Shown here: positions 38,334 to 51,700 of the stretch, piece by piece | Position numbering within the stretch: position 1 is the first letter of the stretch | Layout: every line of letters begins with the position of its first letter | From: Sipunculus nudus | Taxonomy: Eukaryota; Annelida; Sipuncula; Golfingiida; Sipunculidae | Reading direction: 5' to 3' | Assembly (NCBI GenBank): GCA_026874595.1 | Contig: CM049321.1 | Location: 5,820,979 to 5,884,978, forward strand | DNA length: 64,000 nt | Program-made: the position numbers and the translations under genes | The notes under the pieces: model-generated | What the model saw: the letters and a program-made list of their open reading frames with translations, nothing else | Told to the model about the DNA's origin: nothing | The model's database searches: none

Positions 38334-41300
38334 TAGTTGCTATATATGAAAATGGGACATAATGGCCATGCAAGAAAAAAACAGATTCCAAGCCCCCCCC
38401 CCCAAAAAAAAAAAATCATTATGTCTATATTTATGTTAGTAATGTTCAGAGCAACGCTGACAGTAACGAGCCCTCAAATCCTAACTCTGACTCGAGTACT
38501 GTCTTTGATTTACTTGTACTCGAGTACTCCAAGACACCTTACATAAATACCGTCCGCACCATATGATGCCAGTTACGTACGGAGGGGATACTTGTAGGGT
38601 TTATAGCTTTATTTCTTCATATATGTCAAGGTAAAACTTGTAGAATGGGGACTTTTTTTAGGTCTCTGACAGTGCAAAACCGTCAAATACAATTATGTTC
38701 TTCTCAATGCCCTTGCTCGTGGCTACGTTTAAGATTGATCTAAAATATGATGAGCTTTCAAAACTGACCTTTGGACAAAAATTAGTCATAGGTGATCGAA
38801 TTGCATATATTAATTTCTAAATTTGCCCATATATTGTAAACACCACTGTTTGATTCGTTTTCCAATTTTCTCTAACGTATTCGCTAATGCTCTCGCCAAG
38901 AAATTCGGTTTGGTTAAGTTTAGCATATAAGATTCCCGAGGTGTTACTACTGGCGGGTTCACAAACTAGTCTAACTAGTAATTGGAAAACTCAACAAAAC
39001 CCTTTTCATAATGTATGCACTTACACGCCATTGCAGTTTCCACACAGGCCAGACACTATTCCGTCGAATTGGTGATCAAAGCAGAGGTCGTAACAATATC
39101 GTCCAGGCGAGCAAATTCTCATAGGTTCTTGCACGGAATCGCAGCAGAGCATGTTCTGGTCATCTTTGTAGCAATCAAACTCTTGATCCTCGTAGGGAGG
39201 CGTCACATCTTGTCCGTTCTATAAATAAAAGAAATACCCATAATCTGGTATTTAGGTATTTGTAGAAATAATTCATTTATAACATCTGGAAATAGACAAT
39301 TCTTTGATATCAACATAAAGCAGACATTGGGGAAGATCAGTACAGTTTAAGCACAATGATAACAGTTTATACTACCATCAATAATCTGGCCTGTATACGC
39401 TTTCTGATACCTTATTTCATCGAGCCACTCTGCCGTCTATTTCAAGAGATACATACTAACACGCGTTTGGGCTGAAATCAGTACTGCAAATCAAATACGG
39501 ATGGGCTTAAAAGGTCCTGTTTGAAAGGTCAGACTTTGATGCCTTATTTTTAAAATGTTAAATATTTTATATTAAATGCTTACAGCTGTGTTTAAGGAAC
39601 GGCGTAAAACAAGTGTTCTATATTCATAGAATAAGCGCAAGAGCACAAGGTAACTGATAGAATAGGTCGACCGTGCCGTTGCTGGTAGAAAAAGGCGACA
39701 ATGTCATAGGTCTTTTATTTGACTGGATAAAGCGAGAATAGTTAGGATGATTTGGACACCAGAAGGATAATTAAAGCATATACCAGAAGTTGGAAAACGT
39801 TAATACAGAGAACCTCAAAATAATGTAGACCACCGGGACCTCGACAAATTGGTCATATATTCTTGATGGAGATCGGATGTATAAATAATACAAGAATTGG
39901 GTTAGCGAAGAATTGTCTTATTTTTACATGGTCGCTTTACTAATGTGGTCTTAAGGCGATTTTTTTCTGCATTAACCCTTATTGTTTATATCGCATTGAT
40001 ATTCAAAGGTAATATCAAGCTCAGCTATTTTTTTCTTTGCCGAATTTTTAACATTCCGTATAGAGTGGGGTTACCTTAGATTAATTAGAATCCTTAGTTC
40101 TGAAGAAATAATATACATTAGTACGACCTCAGATAATCTAACCTGCTGCCTAACTAAGGGTCAGTGATGTAGAGTCCACAATATCCGAGACTCTAGAACA
40201 CACGACTTAATTGCCCAGATCCTGTACCCCAAGTACAAGTCCGTGTGCGAGCCTTTAAAAAGCAGGCTCTACTCCGGAGATAACTGCAAGTCCGGATTCG
40301 AGCCCTTCATCATTGCCCCGGATGTGTGGCCCCCATGAGATGAATGACCTGCAGTTTTATATGGAGTAATAAAGACACTTTGGTACAACACTGATTATTC
40401 TTTATATTTACATTATTATATTTTGCGTCGGGTATTACCCGCGCCATATTGGCCGGTAGGTGCTTAACTGGTTTTCCGTAAGCCGAACTCAGTTGCGTAG
40501 TTTCAGTTAGATGGCAATGCGACTGACCCTTTAGCAAAATAAGGTCTCATTCCTCAGAAAGTATAAACAAATATAGGCAAACGACTTCTTTGCATTGTTT
40601 CCGCGGAATTGCATGACATTACTTTCTATCGTCATTCAACCGAAGTATAAGGTTTGGTTTTCTCATATGATCTCCCAAGGCTCTAGCACATTGTATTATT
40701 TACCGTGATTGTTCCCGGTAAGCCATGACCAGTCGTATACTATGCTAATCCGAATCCGTTGTTTTAATAGTCGCATTCAACCTGATTTTCATGACACTTT
40801 GGGGCGATGTAAGTAGATTTGAACTACTGGTTCGAATAAAGAAAATAAGCGGTATTTTAGGGTACCAGATTATCTGACTATGGCATATGAAAATTAAAAC
40901 CAAAATCCTTCGTGCACTAGAACATTTAGTCAAAAAAGGGATGTTGTGTTATAAAACCGGATAAAGAATACAAATTTCCTTAATTATAACCCACATTGGC
41001 ACATTTATTTATTTATTTATTTTACTGGGGATATCACCAAAGGATCCGAAAGGCGCGTTTGGTTGTGAGTGAAGCAGGACCGCTCAGCCTTGGTGGGTAA
41101 AAAACACCCTTAAGATATCACCTTGATAAACATATTACCGATTTTTACAACGATAGAGAAATCCAATAGAAAAAAATATATTGTGAACCAGGTCCTCCAA
41201 ATAGAAATAACGTTCCAATTAAAGTGTCTAAGAGATAACCAATTTACCAATGTATCGACACAACCGATTAACCAACCAATTGCGAAGCAAACAAGTCGAA

Positions 41301-43515
41301 AACTTAATAAACATAAATCTTACCACAGACACGGATGTATGGTTCATTCTATATACGCCTCCGTTTTGCCTGAAGATGATTTTGTCGGTCCAGCTGCGTC
41401 GCAGATTATTGTTCCGTCGCATTGTGATCATACCCATATCTAGCTTTTTATCATCAGTAAGAATCATATCATATGTACATACATCATTGACGTTAAAATT
41501 TAGACCATCCGGTATTGTCGTGTGAGGGTCTCCGCAGACTCTACAACATGGCCAGGCTGTCATACAAAAAAAAAGGTCAGCAATTAACTGTCCAAATATT
41601 CAATTTTCAACATGCATAAGGATAAACATGATTTTAATTTTGTTTTCATTTTTCTGTTTATATTCAATATTCAACATTCTATTGACAGGTCCTAACACTA
41701 ATTTTTACTGAAAACAGTTGTTATCCTTAGGTTTTATTTAAAAAATCAGTAGGGGCAATGCCGACCAAAACTGTGTGTCTGCATAAGACAATTGAAATCA
41801 AAATTCACGAAATTTAAGAATAAGCCAAAAAAAGCAAAGAATTACATTTTTTAAAATAAATTTTAAATACTCAAAACACGGGGAGCAATACCAGAGCATC
41901 AATCGAAACTGGGATTCTTTGAAAAGAGTCAGTTATCTCAGTCGTCTTATAGATCATTTTTAAGGTATGTCCTACAGATAAACTGAAAAGAAATAAAACT
42001 TTAGGTAACATGCCAAGTATTTGCTCCGCTTTTTTACTAGCCAGCATTCAGCATTGCTCTGGGACTATTAACAGAACATCACATTCATAATCAAATAACT
42101 GGCCGATAATACGGCACATTTTGTAAACAATAACTAGTATTTTTTTCACTGCTATTCATCTATTGTACATCATTATTCAAAAGGGATATGTTTTATGAGG
42201 AATTCTGCATGTATGTTTTCCTAAGCGATGAAAAATATGTCAATTTCAATATTACCCCTAACTCTGTTTTAAGCAAGCCCTCACTATGTGCTATACACCC
42301 CTGTTTGTAACTAATGTTAAAGTGTTCGGATCGGCATTCGATAAGAAAATAACAGTGGCATCTGCAAATAAACTACATTTTAAGTTCCAAATCTTACCAC
42401 TGATATAATTTACATATAAAACAAAAATTGTTGTATCAGTCGATCTAAAATTGACCCTTGTAGAATATCTGTGGGTATACGCTGCGGTGAAGATTGTCAT
42501 ACAACCACACGCACTTGTCACCATGTGGCGGGGAGGGGGATGATGATATAAAAAGCACTGCAACACTGTCGTTTTAGCATATCATATCGTTAAACTACTT
42601 TTCCTCCCTATTGTAAAAAAAATATGCAAAATATTTTGGAGGTCATCCAGTGATCTTTATGTCGACCCCCACTCCCTCCAACCTCCCTTCATGACAAGTG
42701 CCTTTGCATTATACCCAATAAACCATAATGGGCGCTATGATGGCGTATTCCATCTGGATTTGGAGATGACCAGTACATCTTCACTCCCAGATGGTGAGAG
42801 CACACCCTTGTAGTAGAGACCTTGGCTTAGGTGTAAGCGCATGAGTCAGCTAGTTCGTGATGTGGATTAACAACCTTGGGGTACGAGCACAGCGCCCTAA
42901 CCATGACACCACTGCGCACTACTCTAGATGCGAATGGAGAATCATTTTCCCCAGGATATAGCCTCTCTGGATGCTCAACCTTTCAAATATATGACTTCAT
43001 ACACTTTTTTTTCTTCTCAACAATTCGCATGAGAACGCCTAATTTAATATATCCTTAACATTTTCATTCCCTGAGATTCCTAGTGTCTATAGTTTAGTGA
43101 TTGACGCGTATGACGTTTGGGCCGGTACACTGGGTGGGTAGGGTTCAAATCTTACAGAAGCCCATGCCAGATTTTCCCCAAGGTCTTAAATTAAATAAGA
43201 AATTACAGAAGAATATTGTTTTCTGGTAACTGGTTTGCCTTTGTCTGAAAATGACGTCACGCCAGCAGAGGACATGAGGTGTAAGATTGTGTTAACAAGG
43301 AAGATGCTGGGGAAGGTAAACCAGTGATGGCTGGTCAGGAGGACACTAGGGGTACTTGTAATATGCTGACACTAGTTAGCCATAGCCCCAGCCAAAAAGT
43401 AACATAAAGTACTCACGTTTAGGGGGTTCTACTTCGTCGCACCTGCAATGGAATGCGCGATATAATGGATGGATTAGATGGATAGTGAATAAAAAGTAAT
43501 AGGTAATACAAACGC

Positions 43516-43570
<55 letters not shown>

Positions 43571-45624
43571 TTATGTGAAACTCCTTCTAAAAAATTCATA
43601 CCTTAATCGAACTGTTAGGGACATTCCTTATTCACAACAAAAAAATTGATATCCTGCTTTCACAATATTTGAGAAATCTAATAATTAAAACAAATCAGGA
43701 AAATCAGACTGTACATTACAACATTTCAGCCCCACCTAAGGCACTCAAGATCCTTGGTCACAAGCAAAACCAGCAGCTAATGCCTCAAAAAGGAAGGTAG
43801 GCGTTCATCCCCGTGCATTTCGATGTGTTTGTTCACAATATAACTCACGCAATTAAGAATAAAATATCATGTAAATTACAAAGCAATTGGAGAATCGATC
43901 AGACTTAGTGTTGACCCAGCGCGTGATCCGGATTTAGGAATATCATCAATAACTATGCACAAATATACAGTCACTTTGGAATATGGACCGAATAAGTGAA
44001 TGTATAAACGGTTTAGGAACCCCCCCCCCCCATCTATGGCGGATATTTAATTCCTAAGAAATAAGATTTCTTGTTAGAATATGTCGGTAAAATTTTCAAA
44101 ATTGGTTGTCTGTATGAAATCAGTAGAACATATTTTTTAAATGAAATTTTATAAAGACAAGTTCACTAATAGAGGAAGGGAATATATGAGTAAGTGAAGT
44201 AGACATATGATACCTTAATGTAGACTAGCTGGTCTTCTTTAAGGTATCATATGTCAACTTCACTTACTCATATATACAGACTAGCACGGAAATTAAAACC
44301 TTATATTATAAAGGGATTATATGTAATACTATTTTGTATTTTGTTCCGGCGATCTCTACACTGCAACAATGTGGAGCCAATTGGAAATATAGACTATATA
44401 TTATATATCGGCAGACTTATTCCAAAAAGTTAGCTTCTATATTAATGCAACAATGTATTATATAAAAAATAATAATAAATAAAAATCAACCCACAAACAT
44501 AAATTGCAAAAAAAGGTGCTGTGTACACATAGGGCATCGACTTCTTGATACCTCTACAGGATACCTCTCCCCTCAGCACACAATCTATAGCCCGTTACAT
44601 TCATATTTTTTTTTTTATTTCAATTTTACTGGAAACTATGATAGTGTAGGGTAAAGGTTTAAATGGCTTAATTTTCATAAAAAAATAAATACCTACATTA
44701 CATCTTATCTAACTGAAGTTTTTTTTTTTAAATTATGATCAGTCAGTCTACATTAAACAAGAATTCAGTCCCATATATGGACGGTAAGGACATTGGTCAT
44801 AGCAAAACCAGCTTGAGTTGACAGCTGCTGATTGGATGATGTCATTTAAAACTCTAAGAAATATAACCTACCAAAACAAAGATGGCTACTCATGCTGGGA
44901 CACACCATATCATATACCAACTCATTGTGAAGAGACTAATTGTTTTAAACATTAACAGGGTGTTTATTGTAAAATTCTTATTATTTACACTAGGTTGTCA
45001 CTTCCAAATGTAGTATTCTAGGAGATTATTAATAATTATAACTTTTTAGAAAATTGTCTTAAAAAGACAGGTGGCAATACGTTGGAGAAACAGAGAATAA
45101 TCAAAATATCTACTAGTTGCTTCTAACCGTTGGGTAATACCTATGAATGGGACGGTCTCCCCGGTTCCAAAGGAAATATATTACGATAATCAAGGTAACC
45201 TCCACAATTTAATGGGCTGTTTGTTTTGTGTTGTCCTAACTCTCCACAAAATTCTTGAAAATCGATTCTTACGTTTTGCAAAAAGACAAACATACCAAAG
45301 ATCAAAGGAAGAGAGGCTGAAGCACAATTAATTTTTAGGCAAGGAATACCTTTTTAATATTAAATAAAATCATTATTTGACGTAGGAGTTTTCAAAACAG
45401 AAAATATACTACATTGGAAAGCTGTTGATGAAGTGGTTGGTATCATGAATATATCTAAAATAAAAATAACAAAGTGATGGTTAGACGGAAGACGCACTTT
45501 AACTTTGCAAAACTATCATTGACTAATGTGAATGGAGACCCTGAGGTGGAACGAGCTGAAGTTTGTTTTGGGGCAAGTAATATATGGTAATATATAACAA
45601 TGAGCAATCCAGCTCTGCCAATAT

Positions 45625-45714
<90 letters not shown>

Positions 45715-48700
45715 CATTGAGCAGTTACCATTACGCAATGACTAAAAATAAGTATCAAGATACTTAATTCACCATATAACCTATATAACGACATATTGCA
45801 TTTGTCCCAGTGGTCTTCCATGTTCATAAAAATACAACCTACATTATTTAAAAAATTACCGCAGTTAAATTCAAAATATAATTGATAAGTGTCAGCGAAT
45901 CAGATGTCATTCAACTGCCTTCTAACAATCGTTTTCCCCGTATACGCCTGTATGTAGTGAGCGGGGAGACAGTTTATGAATGTCGCTTACCATCATTCTA
46001 CTCGGTATCTTACTCACAGGAATACGACTCTATTTTCTGGAGCTTGAGCGTATTGAAGACCCTTCTCCATAGTGCACTTAGACCTTTAAATGCACTAGTT
46101 ATACATGTGCTATATATAGCCTACCTGAATTAATACAGTGAAACAGTCACAATAAGACCACCCGTCGCACAGTCGGTGTTATTAGAAAAGTTAGTTTTTA
46201 CCAATCTTAATGCCTACGGTTCTCTCAAGGGTGGTCTTTCAGACAAGTGCCATCGTACATCGAGCTGTGCGTATATGAAGGTCTGCGTGTGTGGAAGAAT
46301 GAATGATGATGTCTTATAAAATATTGATTTTATGAACATACCCATCCACGACATTCCAGCTTTCGCCAAATATTTTGTACGTATCGAAGTTTCTTTCCTC
46401 CAGGACCGTGCCGTCGCTAGTGACCAGATCATCAGTTTTACTACAATGAAAACTTATATCTTGCATCTCATGAAGCTCTTATTCCACACACAGTTTTCAT
46501 ATTTTTATTTATATATTGATATAATTTTATTTACTTTATCATAGCGACCGAATGCACTTGAGAATGGTGATCTTCATGCCTGCATACCAAACATATGCAT
46601 TTTTTCTATTTTTCTCTGGTTAAATTTGTCAATTTCAGATAATTTCCATATAATTATCTCCTTCATGTATTACTGTTGATTGACCACAATGATTCAATTT
46701 AAATTAGATGTTTAAATCAGCACAATGTACTCTAGTTGATAGGCATGGGAAAAGTCTAGACAAAGATTAAATGATGCAAATCAAAATTAATGGGCAAATA
46801 GGAACACAGAGACAATGTCGCATACATCAGGGAGTTGGTAATTGTAACTGGCATTGTAATGTGCCTATATGTAATTTAATCTCTCAAGAAACATGATTGA
46901 TACGAGAGCTTCCGTATTGGCTAAAACTAAGCCTGATATAATGATAAGTGAGAATAATTGTTATATAATGTGCCTCCGCATTATCGGGACAACGCCCGTC
47001 CAAAAAATGCACAGGTCCTGCCTGATGGCTATAGTAAAATATACCAACGGGGCCGGTTTAAAACTCACTCTCCGTTATTGTTTCCACATAAACCATTCAT
47101 CGTGCTCGGATCTTGTCTCCACTGGTCTCCGACACAGACCTTCAGATTATAAGCCCCATGCCAAAAGATTTCCACTTCCTCTGGGATAATCGTAAACTTT
47201 ATGTTTGCTCCTATACTTTCTATGCGAATGGTGCCATCATCTTGGGTAGGAAAGCCCTGGATGGGGGCAACCGTGCCGTCGGGCTGTAATGTGAATTAGA
47301 GTTAAATATTATATAATATTTACCAATCATTTATCTAAACAAATATTTATCCACACATTTGTTGGATTATTGAGTTTTCCTAAACATCTTAACAATTCTA
47401 AACACATAAACATTTCAATAATTTCTCCAACATTACCTACGAATGGTTTAGGAAAGTTCTCATCCATCCATGGTGTATGTATTTTGTGCACATAGGTATA
47501 CGTATGACTATACGTCGGTTTCATTTATAGTATATTTATACTAAAGAACCCTATTCCAGTATCTGAAGTCTGTTAACTAAAGAAAATCCTAGACACTGTC
47601 ATAGAAATAGGACGGGAAAACCCCGATCAAATCGCACATAGCCTCCTTGTTTTTTCTTTTGTTCACCTGTTTTAAACGTGTGGTAAGCCAAAATAAACGG
47701 AACGCATTCAACAAGGTTATGATGAGCCAGAATTGTGCAAATAGTGTTTTACAACTAAGGAAATTCAACATTCATGCAGCAAACCATCTAAGATACATAT
47801 ATTTTGTTTAGAACATAGTTTTGTATATTAACGTTTTTTTTACGCTCTTACATAGGTTACAGCAGCATTATAAAAACATTTCTTAATAGGAAAACCATAA
47901 TTTATTAAATTGTATGCAGAATAAGCAAGATATTAAATAAAATCTATAGAAAGGTTTGATGAAGAACTTGCTATAAGAATTTACCGTATTTCTGTGCTAT
48001 CCCCTTCCCATTTTGGGCACATGTTTAAAGATACAATTTATATAGAAAATTTTAAGGCAACTTAAACAAAAACAAAAAAATGAGGAATTTTTGTTCCTTT
48101 TGTATTATTCTTTTGAATATATTTGCATAATTAATCAACATTATGGGGAAAGGGGCTCACGTGTGGCCGGAATTTATAATTATATATCTTCAATATTCGA
48201 GTAACTTTAAAGTGGTAGTTTCTCGGTGTTATGACGTAGCTGAGTGTAGTGTTGCAGTGACTTAAGTCACCAGTATAAAAAGTTATTTTAATTTTTTATA
48301 CTATCCAGGGTCGTCAAAATATGGGGTATGGGGGCGGGGGGGGGGGGTTATTCCCCTTTTTTATTAATTTATACTGATATGATAATACTTATATTTTCTA
48401 AGAACTTTATACGTAAATATAATATATGATTAGTTATATATATTTGAAATGTATGATACAGACAAGAATATATTTGAAATTTGTCAGATGCTATATTTAC
48501 AGGCCTGTGTGTGTATGTCTGCGGGTGCCCTATCCCACCACCACCCAAGGAAGACAAATTGACTCAACTGATGATAATTAATGGAGCAGATCAGATGCAG
48601 AGCTGTTTATAAATATCCTTATAGTATTAGAACGTAATAAACTGTGGAAAACTTGATAATCTAATTGCTGGGTTTAAAAATAATGAAGTACAAAGGTATA

Positions 48701-51700
48701 AGTGGGAAGACGAAGATTAAATGTGGAATGTTATAGTTGGCCAGGAGGGGGTTGCCCATGGATTCGCCAATAAGAACGTATAAAACGTATGAACTTGAAA
48801 TGGCATGTCCGTGTGCCACGGTAGTTTTCTAGGAAATCTTTGTATTAAATAAAAATCTTACTGACAGTACACACTTTATTGCAGATGATTATGTGCCGTT
48901 TACAAAATGTCTGCCTTTAATTAACAGGATTCTCCTACCTTTGGATATTTCAAGGATCATTCTCAAATCAAAAGTTTTCAGAATGTTATTTATTAATTCA
49001 TACAATAAATTATATTTTGTGAGGAATTAACTTTATCATGAAATCGAGTTAATCAAACCTGGGCTATTTTTAAATTCCTAAAAGTTTACCTCAGAAAATA
49101 AAGTCAACCACATAATGTTAACTGAGTCACAATATTTTGGACCCATAACTCTCTCAGAAGATTCTCGAATATATTGCATTGCCAGTGTTTGAAATCGTGG
49201 ATGGTGAAGTATAATGAAACATCATGAGTACACACCCATGGTGGATGGCAGAGGTGAGTTTGGCAAAAACACGAGGTGAACATTACACATACATGATCGT
49301 TTGATTTATATATGTTTAGAGAGATTCTAGAAAATGGGGACGCACTGGAACCCGTGGTAGAAGAAGGGTCTAGATTTAAGAATGAAATTACCTATTGCTT
49401 TCTCATATAATTAGACAGGAACATATAGAATTAAACAAAAATCTTAAAAATATTTTATGTCAAATAATTAATTGTGGAAAGTTTATTTTTTGGAATGTCT
49501 ATCTATTGACTAGGTTCAGAAAAGTAAGTTAATAGTTAACCCAAATTTCCATAGATGGCGCTGGCAATTGACGGGCTCCTGACTTCAACAACATAAAATT
49601 TGATCCTAAAGGATTGTTAAATGCACATTTTGTAAGAGAAACAATTTATAAAACTCAAAAGTAAAGAAATATCCAAATTATCTCTTAATATTTACCCAAG
49701 GTCGCTGATAAAAACTATATATGATATAAATGAAGTTTTTTTCATTCATTCAACACTGATGAAGTTTTCTTTCCGCCAGTTGGTGTCCAGTCAAATTTGG
49801 CGATTATTCCCTTCAATTTAAATATTCTCACACAATCTCACACTGAAACTCACGAAGGAGCAAAAACCTTAAGCTACATAAGAAAAAAACAGCATGCATA
49901 TTTTGCAACTTTATCTGTCTTCTGAGTCTTTTGGGCAACTGACATGGTCTTGGTCAAGGGTTAGCAGCCTCACTTTTACAATTATTTTTTTTAGAATATG
50001 TATGATACTCAATAACTTATCAACAAATTTCAAATGGAGTTGTTTCAATATGTAAGCAGTGAGCTTGGTCTTTATCAGTTTGGTTGATCTGTTGAAAAAA
50101 AAAAAAAACTGTTTTTCTAATATATTGATTTTACTGAATTAAAGTAATGTTTAACCAGGCATGGTTATAATTTTATTGTAGTTTTCTCCAATGCAGCTTT
50201 GGCATGGATATGGTTTCATTCTAGTGAATTAGGCCTATCTCATTCCTCCTTTTATAAAGATTATAGTTGGCACGACCATCGGTGTTTTTTTTTGTTGTAC
50301 AAGAGATTGTACTGATGAATATTTTTAGTCTAACAATCATAAATCAAATATGTATTTGAAAGTATATTGATAAGCTAGTAAATTCAATTAATAAGCAAAT
50401 TTATTTCGCTCAAATTTCTTACAGTTATCATTCAGAAAAGTGTCAAGTTTCCCAATGAGGCATGACAAGAAGATTCCATTACACTAAGAATTCAGAACTA
50501 TAGAACTCACAACATTACTCCAAACTATTGCAAAGTCTGTTTACATATTGTATTAGTTTTCCTAAATATAATTAAAGCTGTTGCTTTTATTTCTTCTTAA
50601 AGATTTAATACACTCTTTAAGGAGATGTATGGAAACTTTGAGATTTAACAATATTTATGGCATTTTCAAGGATATAAAGATTTTACATAGTTTAACTGTA
50701 AATAGGTATTTCACAGCCATTTATGGTACAAAACATTTTATATTTAATCAACATGGAGTTGTATACATATGTTGTAAAATATCAATTATGTTTGCCTATA
50801 TTTAGCTTGAAACTGTTTAATATTTGGAGAACATTTAAAAAGAATAGTTTGAGTACATTTTAAATTTAAACGTGCTATGAAATCATATTCGAAGAATCAG
50901 CAGCTAAAAGTATTAGGTTTTCTCTGGTTTTTAATATAACGGCGAGAGATGTTCAATTGCTGTTAAAAGTATACTTGAATATTCAATAGCAATTGGATAT
51001 ATGATATCTGAAATTCATTAAACTATTTTAAAAGTTACGTGAAATCTGCAATTTTCAGATATCCGACATTTACAAGACACCAAAAGGAATAAATAATTAG
51101 GGTTTTAGATTATGTACATGTCATGGGGCCACAGACAAAGAGTATGAAAAATACTTGATGTATGCATTCGGCTTGGAATGTTCCCTGGGAGTCAACGACT
51201 GAGCAATATTGGTTATCGGGAAACGGTTATTGCTTGTGAGTCCTTGTAAATGCGGTCAAGTTCAAAAATGGATATCTGGACAATGCCTGTGACCTACGAC
51301 TTACAGTGTGCCTCAATTTCAGCTATATGGAATCTGCCCTTTTGAAGATCTTGCCGAACAAAAAAATGACAGAAGAAAGAAATAAACTATTACCCAATAT
51401 AAGCCCCTCGTCCCAAGGAGGGAGGGGGGGGGGGGGGCTCCATAAAAGAAAAAAAAACTGACACAATTGTTACATATGCTAATGTGATCTGAAATAAATT
51501 TCCGACATACCAGCTGGACTTCCGTGTAGTTCAGATAGTACGTCTTGCCGTCATAATGAATGATTGTACTATTTGCGAAGCTGACTTTAGGGTTATCTTT
51601 ATGGAATTCAGGATCCACCCAGATTTGAAATACTCCGTGTATGTCAGATGCAAAATTGTACACACAGTTGCTTCTGAAATGTACACTCGGAGGATTGTCA

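Noticed and set aside
51319-51510. C-terminal part of the 170-codon minus frame beyond the VWD exon
   Set aside because: The VWD similarity stops exactly at a GTATGT donor (51510). The rest runs through a G tract and is intron.
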